Source: Mycobacterium sp. IS-1496
Lineage (GTDB): Bacteria; Actinomycetota; Actinomycetes; Mycobacteriales; Mycobacteriaceae
Length of the DNA stretch: 64,000 bases
Direction: 5' to 3'
NCBI RefSeq assembly: GCF_001499995.1
Contig: NZ_LQIU01000024.1
Span: forward strand, 1-64,000
The position numbers and the translations under genes were made by a program. Positions within the stretch are counted from its first letter, which is position 1. Each line of letters begins with the position of its first letter. Positions 30,425-39,245 of the stretch are shown here, one piece after another. The notes under the pieces are model-generated. The model was given only the letters and a program-made list of their open reading frames with translations, had not been told where the DNA came from and did no database searches.

Positions 30425-31570
30425 ATGTCAGACGGTGTGTTCCTGGACGACCAGTCGGTGTCGCCGCTCGTCCGCAAGGCGGCCGCGTGGTCGTGGCGGC
30501 TGCTGATCATCTTCGGCGCGCTCGTCGCGGTGCTGTGGGTGGTCAGGCAGCTGGAGATCATCGTCGTGCCGGTGGCGCTGGCCACCATGCTCGCGGCGCT
30601 GCTGATGCCCGCGGTCGACTTCCTCGACCGCCGCGGCGCGCCACGCGGCGGGGCGGTCGCGTTGGTGCTGCTCAGCGGCATCGCGGTGGTCGGCGGCCTG
30701 CTCACGTTCGTCGTCAGCCAGTTCATCGAGGGCATGCCGGCGCTCGGCGAACAGGTCACCCGCAGCATCGACGGTCTGCGGGTGTGGCTGGTCGAGGGTC
30801 CGCTGAACTTGAGCCGCGATCAGATCGACAACGCGGGCAACGCGGCGATCGAGGCGGTGCAGAACAACCAGGAGCGGTTGACCAGCGGTGCGCTGTCGAC
30901 CGCGGGCACCATCACCGAGATCGTCACCGGCGCGCTGTTGGTCCTGTTCACGCTGATCTTCCTGTTGCACGGCGGGCGCAACATCTTCGGGTTCATCACC
31001 AGGATCTTCCCGCCGGAGGTGCGTGAGCGGGTCCGCGGCGCCGGCCGCGCCGGGTTCCACTCGCTGATCGGTTACGTGCGCGCGACGTTCCTGGTCGCAC
31101 TGGTCGACGCGGTCGGCATCGGCACGGGCCTGGCGATCATGGGGGTGCCGCTGGCGTTGCCGTTGGCGTCGCTGGTGTTCCTCGGTGCGTTCGTCCCGCT
31201 GGTCGGCGCGGTGGTCACCGGCTTCCTCGCGGTCATCGTCGCGCTGCTGACCAAGGGGCTGGTTTACGCGCTGATCACCCTCGGCCTGATCCTGGCCGTC
31301 CAGCAGCTGGAGGGACACGTTCTGCAGCCGCTGGTGATGGGCCGCGCGGTGTCCATCCACCCGCTGGCCGTGGTGCTCGCGATCGCCGGCGGTGGCGTGC
31401 TGGCCGGAATCGTCGGCGCGCTGCTCGCGGTGCCCGCGGTCGCCTTCCTCAACAGCGCGATACGCGTGCTGCTCGCCCGCGACCAGAAGGCCGAGGTGGC
31501 GCAGCTCGAGGCCGACGACGGACCGCGCATCCAGGCGGAACCCGACGACGTCGAGGAGAAGGTCGACTAG
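30425..31570 (+). CDS. AI-2E family transporter (Rv0205-like)
   Basis: The 381-residue membrane protein shows the AI-2E family layout: TM1-2 (about 28-65), a soluble amphipathic segment (about 90-155), and a cluster of TMs with signature [20 protein letters not shown] and [20 protein letters not shown]. Members export small compounds or act as Na+/H+ antiporters; the original autoinducer role is not general. ATG 30425 is chosen because the conserved region starts soon after it; the long upstream open frame is antisense to the flippase-like gene. It is convergent with mmpL3. Confidence 0.88.
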   Translation: MSDGVFLDDQSVSPLVRKAAAWSWRLLIIFGALVAVLWVVRQLEIIVVPVALATMLAALLMPAVDFLDRRGAPRGGAVALVLLSGIAVVGGLLTFVVSQFIEGMPALGEQVTRSIDGLRVWLVEGPLNLSRDQIDNAGNAAIEAVQNNQERLTSGALSTAGTITEIVTGALLVLFTLIFLLHGGRNIFGFITRIFPPEVRERVRGAGRAGFHSLIGYVRATFLVALVDAVGIGTGLAIMGVPLALPLASLVFLGAFVPLVGAVVTGFLAVIVALLTKGLVYALITLGLILAVQQLEGHVLQPLVMGRAVSIHPLAVVLAIAGGGVLAGIVGALLAVPAVAFLNSAIRVLLARDQKAEVAQLEADDGPRIQAEPDDVEEKVD

Positions 31571-31604
31571 CTGGTCGGGCTCCTCGCCAGGGTCAGGTGG
31601 GCAC

Positions 31605-34600
31605 CTACATCCGGCCCTCGCGGCGCAGCAGGTCCGCCGCGCTCATGCCGCCGCCGCGGCGCTTCTGTTCCTCCGGAGCGTTGAGCTTCTCCGTCGACTC
31701 GGGATCCTGCTGGGTCGGGATCTTCGTCGTCGCGTCACTGTCCTCCGGCTGAGCCGGACGCTGCACCGGGATCGCGGTCGTCGGCTCGTTGCCCTCGGGC
31801 TCGGGCTTCGGGCCGCCTGCCCGCATGGCCGTCGTCGACTCGGCCGACGGCTGCGGGGGCCGGGGCGGCCGGGGCGGTTGGCCCCCGCCCGGACCTGAGG
31901 GGCCACCCGGACCCGCGGGGCCGCCGCGCAGCTCACCGAGCCAGGACTCGATCTCGCGTTCCTCGCGCTTCGGGGCCGGACCGGTGGGCCGCGGAGTCCG
32001 CTGTGTGGTCGCGGTGTTCACCGCACCGCGCACCGCGTTCTTCGCCATCGACAGCCGCGTCGTCGGCGGCTCCTGTCCGGAGGTGGGCCGGTTGGTCGGG
32101 ATCCGGCTCGTGCCGGCGACCGACGGACCGTTCAGACGAGGCGGACCCGGGGGAATGCGGGTCGGTCCGACACGGCCCTCGATACCGGGGTGTGTCGGAT
32201 CGTGCGGGGGACGCGGCCGCGGCGGCACCGGAGCGCCGGCACCGACGAGGGCCTGATCGTCCGCGGGGTCGCGGACGGCGGGACGCTTGCGCTCGTCCGG
32301 CAGTTCGGTCTCGCCGAGGCCGAGTCGTTCCTGCAGGCGCTTCATCCAGCGCGGCGCCCACCAGCAGTCGTCGCCGAGCATCTTCATGATCGCGGGCACC
32401 AGGAACATCCGGATGATCGTCGCGTCCAGCAGCAGCGCCAGCAGCAGGCCGAACGCGAGGTACTTCATCATCACCAGATCCGAGAACACGAACGCTCCGG
32501 CGACCACGGCCAGCACCAGCGCGGCGCCCGTGATCAGGCGGCCCGTGGTGGCCGTACCCACCCGGATGGCCTCCGCCGTGGACAGCCCGCGTTCACGGGC
32601 CTCCACCATGCGCGACACCAGGAACACCTCGTAGTCGGTGGACAGACCCCAGATGACCGCGATGATCAGGCCGATCATCGGCGCCATCAGCGGCTGCGGG
32701 GTGTAGTTCATCAGCCCGGATCCGTGCCCGTCGACGAACATCCACGTCAGGATGCCCATCGTCGAGCCCAGGGTCAGGGCGCTCATCAACGCGGCCTTGA
32801 TCGGCAGCACCAGTGAGCCGAACGCCAGGAACATCAGGATCGTGGTCGTGACGATCAGGATCGTGACCATCAGCGGCAGCCGGTCGAACAGGCTGTGGAT
32901 GCTGTCCTGCTCGAGCGCCGGGGTGCCGCCGACCCACACGGTGACTCCGCGCGGTGGCGACAGGGCCCGCAACTCGTCGATCTTTTGCGCGGCGTCGTTG
33001 CGGTTCTCCAGACCGTTCTGGATCACCCGGACCGACGGGTCCTTGGAGCCGCCCTCCTGGACCGACCGCTCCTGCCACATCTTCGACGGATCGTTCTCCG
33101 GGTCGATGAAGCCGTTGATCGACATGGCCTTGGCGCGCATGTCGGCCACCTGCTGATCGGTGACCGGCTCACCGTTGTCGTTCTTGAGCACGATCGTCAG
33201 CGGTTCGGTGCGGAATCCGGGGAAGCTGCGGTCGAAGTCCTCCTGCGCCTGCCGGACCGAGTTGTCCGGAGGCAGGTACTTCTCGCTGATGCCGCCCAGG
33301 GACAGCTGTCCCAGCGGGATGACCAGCAGGATCATCACGATGATGATCGGGAAGGCGAAGGCGCCGGGGCGCTTCATCACGCGGGTGACGAGCTTCCCCC
33401 AGAATCCGCGCTCCACCTCGGCGCGGGTCTTGGTCTTCTGCGTCTTGTCCGACAGCCAGTTCAGCCACCACACGATGGGGCGACGCGCCAGCGGCACGTA
33501 CCGCGCCAGGGCCAGGCCGAACGTGACGATGACGAGGAACAGCACGATGCCGAGCAACATCCCGTAGACGCCGCTGCCGATGACGTCGTTGTCCCGCAAC
33601 GCGGTGATGCCGTAGGCCATGGCGCCGTAGAGCGCCGTGTACCCGAGGACCAGGCCGATGAGAGCCAGGTGGGCGCCCTGCTCACCCGTCTGCTTGATGC
33701 GTTTGCGGGCGATGTGGCCGAGCGCGATGCCCACCGGTGGGACCAACAGCCCCAGCGGGATCGACGCGATGGCGAAGGTGTTGGTCTTCTGCACCGACGG
33801 GTCCGACGCGATCGGGTCCGGTTGGGCGAACTTGATCAGCGTCCTGACGCCCAGCGCGTCGACCCGGGGCCCGAGGATGGCCAGGGCGGCGGCCAGCACG
33901 GTGATCGACAGGATCGCCGCCAACATGACCGAGGCGATGATCGCGTAGGTGATCGACTTCAAGAAGCCCTGCGGGAACAGCAGCAGCGGGACCGACGAGG
34001 CGACCAGGATCACCGCCGAGAACATGACCGTGCGGCCCGAGGTCATCACCGTTCGGCGGATCGCCGCCTCGGTGTCGTACCCCTCGGCGAGCTCCTCTCG
34101 GAACCGGCTCACCATGAACAGGCCGTAGTCGACGGCGATGCCCAGGCCCATGAGCGTCACCACCGGCTGGGCGAAGAAGTGCACCGGGATGAACTCAGCG
34201 GCCAGGCGCATGATGCCCAGCGCGCCGGCGATGGTCAGGCCGCCGATCAGTCCCGGCAGCGCGGCGGCGATGACACCGCCGAAGACGAAGAACAGGACCA
34301 CGCAGACCAGGGGGATGGCGGCGACCTCGGCGCGCTTCTGGTCCTCGCCGATGCTGCCGGTGAGCTCGCTGGCCAGCGGGTTGAGGCCGGCCAGCTGGAT
34401 GTCGCCGTCGTTGATCTCCTGCAGGGCAGGTTCGACGACCTGGTAGTTCTTCAGGATCTCGTCGTCGGTCTCGCCCTTGAGCGGGATGCTGACGAAGGTC
34501 TTCGACAGATCCTCGGTCTTCATCTGCTGCACGGTCTCGCTGGCGGCGTCCGGAGCGCGGAGCCAGCCGACCCAGCTGACCACCTGGTCCGGATGGTCGG

Positions 34601-34895
34601 AGACGAAGGTGTCGAGCTGGCCGACGACCTCGCGCTGCCACTCCGGGTTGTCGACCTTTTCGCCGTCCGGCGGGGTCAGGATCGCCACGACGTGGCTCGT
34701 GCGGTCGCGGCCGTACACCTCGTCACCGGCGACCGAGGCCTGCACCGACTGGCTGCCCTCGTCGTAGAACCCGCTCTGCGTGACGTGGTTACCGAGACTG
34801 ATCCCGTAGATGCCGCCGCCAAGGCACAGCGCCACCATGACACCGATCACTATGTACCGATATCGGTATACGTTTCGACCCCACCAGGCGAACAC
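31605..34895 (-). CDS. mmpL3: Trehalose monomycolate flippase MmpL3, with extra DUF4190-like insert
   Basis: The 1096-residue RND transporter moves trehalose monomycolate to the periplasm and is essential in mycobacteria. Proton-relay pairs are Asp256-Tyr257 (IAVDYGLF) and Asp754-Tyr755 (LSTDYEVF). In M. smegmatis I recall 256/257 and 645/646, so about 109 residues are added between them. The extra part (about 356-466) contains a DUF4190-like domain (NTFAIASIPLG; ALGHIARKRIKQTGEQG; LALIGLVLGYT) plus a third hydrophobic stretch (441-466). The C-terminal tail (about 855-1096) is Pro/Thr/Arg-rich and ends MSAADLLRREGRM. GTG 34895 has GGAG at good spacing. Confidence 0.95.
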   Translation of the reverse strand: MFAWWGRNVYRYRYIVIGVMVALCLGGGIYGISLGNHVTQSGFYDEGSQSVQASVAGDEVYGRDRTSHVVAILTPPDGEKVDNPEWQREVVGQLDTFVSDHPDQVVSWVGWLRAPDAASETVQQMKTEDLSKTFVSIPLKGETDDEILKNYQVVEPALQEINDGDIQLAGLNPLASELTGSIGEDQKRAEVAAIPLVCVVLFFVFGGVIAAALPGLIGGLTIAGALGIMRLAAEFIPVHFFAQPVVTLMGLGIAVDYGLFMVSRFREELAEGYDTEAAIRRTVMTSGRTVMFSAVILVASSVPLLLFPQGFLKSITYAIIASVMLAAILSITVLAAALAILGPRVDALGVRTLIKFAQPDPIASDPSVQKTNTFAIASIPLGLLVPPVGIALGHIARKRIKQTGEQGAHLALIGLVLGYTALYGAMAYGITALRDNDVIGSGVYGMLLGIVLFLVIVTFGLALARYVPLARRPIVWWLNWLSDKTQKTKTRAEVERGFWGKLVTRVMKRPGAFAFPIIIVMILLVIPLGQLSLGGISEKYLPPDNSVRQAQEDFDRSFPGFRTEPLTIVLKNDNGEPVTDQQVADMRAKAMSINGFIDPENDPSKMWQERSVQEGGSKDPSVRVIQNGLENRNDAAQKIDELRALSPPRGVTVWVGGTPALEQDSIHSLFDRLPLMVTILIVTTTILMFLAFGSLVLPIKAALMSALTLGSTMGILTWMFVDGHGSGLMNYTPQPLMAPMIGLIIAVIWGLSTDYEVFLVSRMVEARERGLSTAEAIRVGTATTGRLITGAALVLAVVAGAFVFSDLVMMKYLAFGLLLALLLDATIIRMFLVPAIMKMLGDDCWWAPRWMKRLQERLGLGETELPDERKRPAVRDPADDQALVGAGAPVPPRPRPPHDPTHPGIEGRVGPTRIPPGPPRLNGPSVAGTSRIPTNRPTSGQEPPTTRLSMAKNAVRGAVNTATTQRTPRPTGPAPKREEREIESWLGELRGGPAGPGGPSGPGGGQPPRPPRPPQPSAESTTAMRAGGPKPEPEGNEPTTAIPVQRPAQPEDSDATTKIPTQQDPESTEKLNAPEEQKRRGGGMSAADLLRREGRM

Positions 34896-34941
34896 GTAAG
34901 CTCCTTACCAATTCATGTCGACCGCGCTGTGGCCACAGTTG

Positions 34942-35628
34942 TCACACACGCGAGGTCAGCAGCGCGGACAGCGGCCGGAACGGCTGCAGCCATGCTCCCT
35001 GCTCAGGCAGCGAATCGAGTCCGATCCGCGGCAACGGCTCCCGGAAAACACCAGGAATGTCTTCCAGATCGACGAACTCCAAGGTATCCGACGCTAGCGC
35101 CCAGCTCGCATGTTCGCGAAATCCGAGCACCTGCACGGGGATCCCCTCGCGGGCGATCTCTTCCAGCGGCAACCGGAACGCCTGACCGTCCGCCGAGGCG
35201 ACCAGCACGGCGGCCAGCCCCTCGCGGCGGCGCAGCGCGATGTGGTCCAGCATGTCGCTGTCCACGTCGCTGTCCTCGTCGATCTTCGGTTTGGCGAACA
35301 CGGCGAAACCTACGTTGCGCAGCGCCTCCACCCACGGCCTGACGACGTCGGCGCTTCCGGGGGCGATGTTGGTGAACACCGTCGCCTCGGGCTCCAGCGT
35401 GACGTCCTCGCGACCGGCGGACAGGTCCGCCGTGCGGGCGAGCAGCCAACGGCCCAGCGCGTCGAACCGCGGCCGGTGCGCCGCCGTCGGCCTGCCGCCG
35501 ATGATCGAGCCGAGACCCATGTCGAGGTTCGGCGCGTCCCACACCAGCAGCACCCGCTGTGTGCCTACGGGCGGACCCGCGGGCGGTGGTGGCGGCGCGA
35601 CCTGCGGGATGTCCTCGGTGACGCTCAT
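34942..35628 (-). CDS. NYN-domain protein (Rv0207c-like)
   Basis: The 228-residue protein carries a PIN-like NYN domain: VLLVWDAPNLDMGLGS (about 26-41) with the first metal-binding Asp, then KPKIDEDSDVDSDMLDHI (about 114-131) and VLVASADGQAFRLPLEEI with a further Asp. NYN proteins are often RNases acting on structured RNA. A proline-rich N-terminal tail precedes the domain. ATG 35628 overlaps the trmB stop by 4 nt, suggesting joint translation of an RNA-modifying and an RNA-cleaving protein. Targets are unknown. Confidence 0.87.
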   Translation of the reverse strand: MSVTEDIPQVAPPPPPAGPPVGTQRVLLVWDAPNLDMGLGSIIGGRPTAAHRPRFDALGRWLLARTADLSAGREDVTLEPEATVFTNIAPGSADVVRPWVEALRNVGFAVFAKPKIDEDSDVDSDMLDHIALRRREGLAAVLVASADGQAFRLPLEEIAREGIPVQVLGFREHASWALASDTLEFVDLEDIPGVFREPLPRIGLDSLPEQGAWLQPFRPLSALLTSRV

Positions 35629-36446
35629 GGCGCCTTCTCCCAGAGAAGTTCGGTGACGTCGGGACCCGCTAGGGCCTTGCGCTCGTACTTCGTGACGGGC
35701 CGGTGTGTCGAGATCGGCAGGTCCGCGTCGGCGCTCACCCTGCGCAGGAGCGGTTCGGCGTCGCCCACCTCGGCGATCTGCTCGGCGTAGCCGGAGTGGT
35801 CGGTGGCCGCGTGCAGGATGCCGCCGGGCCGCAGCCGGTCGGCGATCAGCGCCACGGTCGACGGCTGCAGCAGGCGGCGTTTGTGGTGGCGGGCCTTCGG
35901 CCACGGATCGGGGAAGTACACCCGCACGCCGGTCAACGAGCCGCTCGCGAGCATGTGCTCGAGCACGTCGACGCCGTCACCGCGGATCATCCTGATGTTG
36001 CGCACCCCGGCCCGGTCGATGCCGGTGAGCAGCTGGGCGAGGCCGCGCCGGTACACCTCCACCGCGATGACGTCGATGTCCGGTTCGTCCTGCGCCATCG
36101 CCAGCGTCGAGGTGCCGGTGCCCGAACCGATCTCCAGCACCAGCGGTGCAGTCCGGCCGAACCACGCCGCCGTGTCGAGCAGCGCTGCGGGCCGGCCGTC
36201 GTCGTCGCGTGCCTCGGTGCCCAGCTCGGGCCACCGCCGCTCCCAGGTCTCCTGCTGCCCACCGGACAGCGCCGAACGGCGCGACCGGAAGCTCGTCACC
36301 CGGCGGTGGCGGTGCGCTGAGGGGGCGTCGTCCCCGGCTGGCGCCGGTGAACCGGTCGAGTCGAGCGCCGGCCCGCCGGCCGAGTCGAGCGCCGGCCCGC
36401 CGGCGGTGTCCGACTCGCGCGCGTGCATCCGTCCATGGTGTCTCAT
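35625..36446 (-). CDS. trmB: tRNA (guanine-N7)-methyltransferase TrmB
   Basis: The 273-residue enzyme makes m7G46 in tRNA using SAM. Motifs: SAM site LVLEIGSGTGTSTLAMA, acidic loop DVIAVEVYRRG, catalytic region VYFPDPWPKARHHKRRLL and the C-terminal TKYERKALA. The N-terminal 50 residues are a non-conserved low-complexity extension containing two copies of GPALDS-type octapeptides from a perfect 24-bp tandem repeat. Start ATG 36446 or 36428 is possible; the long upstream frame is antisense to the next gene. Position equals Rv0208c. Confidence 0.93.
   Translation of the reverse strand: MRHHGRMHARESDTAGGPALDSAGGPALDSTGSPAPAGDDAPSAHRHRRVTSFRSRRSALSGGQQETWERRWPELGTEARDDDGRPAALLDTAAWFGRTAPLVLEIGSGTGTSTLAMAQDEPDIDVIAVEVYRRGLAQLLTGIDRAGVRNIRMIRGDGVDVLEHMLASGSLTGVRVYFPDPWPKARHHKRRLLQPSTVALIADRLRPGGILHAATDHSGYAEQIAEVGDAEPLLRRVSADADLPISTHRPVTKYERKALAGPDVTELLWEKAP
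36357..36404. repeat. 24-bp perfect tandem duplication inside trmB
   Basis: Two identical 24-bp units (36357-36380 and 36381-36404) sit in the trmB N-terminal extension and encode GPALDS-type octapeptides in frame. Unit length is a multiple of three, so copy change would not break the gene. Confidence 0.8.
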
Positions 36447-36540
36447 CGGTGCCGGACCACCCCCATCGTGGTACAGATTGATACCCAACAGTTGCCTTCG
36501 GCTGGTATGCCAAACATCCGTATGTGAGGCGCCCCGACAG

Positions 36541-37557
36541 ATGCCACGATTTCCCCGGGACCCGGAAGCCGTGACGGGTCGACGGAGGGAGGGTGCCGCC
36601 ATTTTCGTCGACGTGCTGACACGCTTCGCGCAGGAGTATGGGGACACCGCGGTGTCGGCGGTCGCCGCCAGGGCGCGGGCGCCGCTGCGGGTGGCGGTCA
36701 GCGGTCGCGCCGGGGTGGGCCGGAGCACGCTGATCCGCGCGCTCGCCGGTGAAGGGCGTCGGATCGCTCGCGCCGATGACGGTCCCGGCAGCGCCGACAT
36801 CGCTGTGGTGGTCGTCGCCGAGGCGGTCAAACCGGAGGACGTGTCGTCGGTGGCGGCGTGGCGCGACGCGGGCGTGCCCGTGCTGGTGGTGCCCAACAAG
36901 GCCGACCTCGCCGGGCCGATCCCGTCCGGTCCGCTGCGGCGCCTGCTCGCCGGGGTGCCGGTGGAGCCCGCGGTCGCGCTGCTCGCCGACGTCGGCCTCG
37001 ACGCCGCCGAACTGAGTGCGTTGCGGACGCTGGCCGCGCACCCGGCCGATCTGCGGTCGGCGGACGCCTTCCTCGACGGCGCCCACCCACTGCCTCGCGA
37101 CGTCCGCCTGCGTCTGCTGCGCGCCCTCGACCGGCGCGGTATCGCGTACGGCGTGCGCGCGCTCCGCGACGGCGCCGACCCGCGCGATCTGCCTGCGCGG
37201 TGGCGCGAGCTGAGCGGTATCGACCGGGTACTCGGCCGCATCGACACCCTCGCCGCGCCGGTGCGGTACCGCCGGGTGCGCGCCGCCCTCGCCGATCTAC
37301 AGGGCCGCGCCGCGGGCGACGAGCGGGTGGCGCAGTTCCTGACCGGCGACGACGTGGTGCTCGCGGTGATGACGGCGGCCGTCGACGTGGTGCAGGCCGC
37401 AGGACTGGAGGTGGACCGAGGCGACGATCCCGTCGCGCATCTGCGCCGGGCGGTGCGGTGGCGCGGTTACAGCCGCGGACCGGTCGGCCCACTGCACCGT
37501 GCGTGCGGCGCCGACATCTGCCGTGGCTCGCTACGACTGTTCGAGCGTCGCCGGTGA
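36541..37557 (+). CDS. Degenerate GTPase, first of the Rv0209/Rv0210-like pair
   Basis: The 338-residue protein has a P-loop-like motif SGRAGVGRST (54-63) in which the universal Lys is replaced by Arg61, and an NKxD-type base motif PNKAD (118-122). Between them lies a Walker B-like strand (ADIAVVVVAEA). The rest is helical and Arg-rich without membrane segments. It resembles dynamin/GTPase-fold proteins but may not hydrolyse GTP normally. ATG 36541 is chosen as the first start in the divergent gap. The stop overlaps the next gene by 4 nt, pairing the two proteins. Confidence 0.82.
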   Translation: MPRFPRDPEAVTGRRREGAAIFVDVLTRFAQEYGDTAVSAVAARARAPLRVAVSGRAGVGRSTLIRALAGEGRRIARADDGPGSADIAVVVVAEAVKPEDVSSVAAWRDAGVPVLVVPNKADLAGPIPSGPLRRLLAGVPVEPAVALLADVGLDAAELSALRTLAAHPADLRSADAFLDGAHPLPRDVRLRLLRALDRRGIAYGVRALRDGADPRDLPARWRELSGIDRVLGRIDTLAAPVRYRRVRAALADLQGRAAGDERVAQFLTGDDVVLAVMTAAVDVVQAAGLEVDRGDDPVAHLRRAVRWRGYSRGPVGPLHRACGADICRGSLRLFERRR

Positions 37558-39047
37558 CCGCCGCCCCCGATCCGGTCGCGGCCGCCGATGCCGTGGTCGC
37601 CGCCGTGGACCCCGCGCTGAGCTCGCCGGGGGTGCAGCGCAGCGACACCGTCCTGGTCACCGGTCCATGGCTGGCCGGGGTCAGCAGCCTGATCGCGGTC
37701 CTGCGCGCCCGGCTGCCCGAGGTGTCGTTCGTCGAAGCCGACGAACTGCCCGCCGGCACCGCACCGCTGGCCGTGGTGTTCGCCGTCTCGGCGGTGTCTC
37801 CGCTGGCCGACTCCGACTGCGAACTGCTCGACCTGGCGGCCGACCACACCGACTGCGTGATCGGCGTCGTCACCAAGGTCGACGTCCACCTCGACTGGCG
37901 TGAGGTCCTGGCCGCCGACCGCGACCTGCTCGGCGCGCACCGCCCGCGCTACGCCGAACTGCCGTGGGTCGGGGTGGCGGCCGCCCCAGAAGACGGCGAT
38001 CCTGCGGTCGACGATCTGGTCGCGCTGCTGCGCGAGACCCTCGGCGGTCCGAAGATGGTGCGGCGAAATCGATTGCGGGCGTGGGAGAGTCAACTCGAGA
38101 AAGTGATCGCGCGCTACCGCGCCGACGGTGACGGCGCCGACCGGCAGGCACGGGTGTCGGCGCTGCGGTCCCAGCGCGACGAGATCCGCCGCGAAAGACG
38201 GCTGGAGAAGTCGCAGCGCACGATCGCGCTGCGCAGTCAGATCCAGCAGGCCCGCGTGCAGTTGGCGTACTTCGCGCGCAACCGGTGCGCGTCGGTGCGC
38301 GGTGAACTGCAGGAGGACATCGCCGAACTGGGCCGACGGCGGCTCACGGCCTTCGAGGACGTCGTGCGCGGACGCGCGGCCGAGGTGATGACCGAAGTCG
38401 ACGAGGGGATCACCACCCACCTCACCGCCGTCTCCGCCGACCTGCACCTGGACCCGGCGCCGCCGACCGGCGAGCCGGTCGCCGTCCCCGACTTCGCCGG
38501 GCCGCCGCTGCGGGCGCGTCGCCTGGAGACGCGGCTGATGATGCTGCTCGGCGCCGGCTTCGGACTCGGGGTCGCGCTCGCGGTGAGCCGGCTGTTCACC
38601 GGGGTGGCCCCGGGTCTGGCGGTCGCCGGTGTGCTCGCCGGTGCGGCGGCCGGGCTGGCGGTCGCGGTGTGGGTGGTCGGCATCCGCGGACTGCTGCACG
38701 ACCGCGGCATCCTGGACCGATGGGTCGTCGACGTCACCGCGACGCTGCGGTCGGCGGCGGAGGAGGCGGTCGCCACCCGGGTGTTGGCCGCCGAGGCGGC
38801 GCTGACCGCCGCGCTGGCCGCGGAGGAGGAGGCCGACGCCGATTCCGCCGCTGCCCGGATCGCCGAGATCGACGCCGAACTGCGGGAGCACGCGGCCGCC
38901 ACGGCCCGCGCCGCGGCCCTGCGCGACCGTCGGCTACCGAGCTTGCTGCGCGCCCTGGAGGCCGTCCGTGCCGAGTTGTACGACAAATCACCCGACGAAT
39001 TCACCGACGTGCGCGAACGAAATTCCGGAAAAACCGTCGGTTACTGA
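37554..39047 (+). CDS. Dynamin-like degenerate GTPase with two TM helices
   Basis: The 497-residue partner has a degenerate P-loop GPWLAGVSS (37-45) lacking the Lys, a base-recognition motif TKVD (107-110), a coiled-coil region (about 172-290, rich in Arg/Glu), two membrane helices (about 328-345 and 352-377) and a final Ala/Glu/Arg coiled coil. This layout recalls bacterial dynamin-like pairs, where one partner tethers to membrane. Rv0210 is the positional equivalent. GTG 37554 is in the GTGA overlap with the upstream gene. Function is unknown; envelope or division roles are guesses. Confidence 0.82.
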   Translation: MTAAPDPVAAADAVVAAVDPALSSPGVQRSDTVLVTGPWLAGVSSLIAVLRARLPEVSFVEADELPAGTAPLAVVFAVSAVSPLADSDCELLDLAADHTDCVIGVVTKVDVHLDWREVLAADRDLLGAHRPRYAELPWVGVAAAPEDGDPAVDDLVALLRETLGGPKMVRRNRLRAWESQLEKVIARYRADGDGADRQARVSALRSQRDEIRRERRLEKSQRTIALRSQIQQARVQLAYFARNRCASVRGELQEDIAELGRRRLTAFEDVVRGRAAEVMTEVDEGITTHLTAVSADLHLDPAPPTGEPVAVPDFAGPPLRARRLETRLMMLLGAGFGLGVALAVSRLFTGVAPGLAVAGVLAGAAAGLAVAVWVVGIRGLLHDRGILDRWVVDVTATLRSAAEEAVATRVLAAEAALTAALAAEEEADADSAAARIAEIDAELREHAAATARAAALRDRRLPSLLRALEAVRAELYDKSPDEFTDVRERNSGKTVGY

Positions 39048-39245
39048 TCGGTACGTGCGTTATTTGCTTTTCTGAATCGTTCCTGTGAGTCATCGGACAT
39101 AGATCCGAATTCCTTCGGGTATGTCACCCACGTTAACCTCGGGAACAAGGGACGACCGTGATCGCCGTTGATCTCGTTCTTCGGCGTCATCGTGGGCCTG
39201 CGTCCTGGCGGAACCTAGTGCAGGAAGATGCAGGAGAATCACAGT

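Noticed and set aside
32895..35342. 815-codon plus-strand open frame
   Set aside because: Antisense to mmpL3 with the same biased composition; no start signals or recognisable motifs.
36447..37247. Upstream extension of trmB
   Set aside because: The frame stays open but lies antisense to the first GTPase-like gene and is not part of the TrmB family; start placed at 36446.
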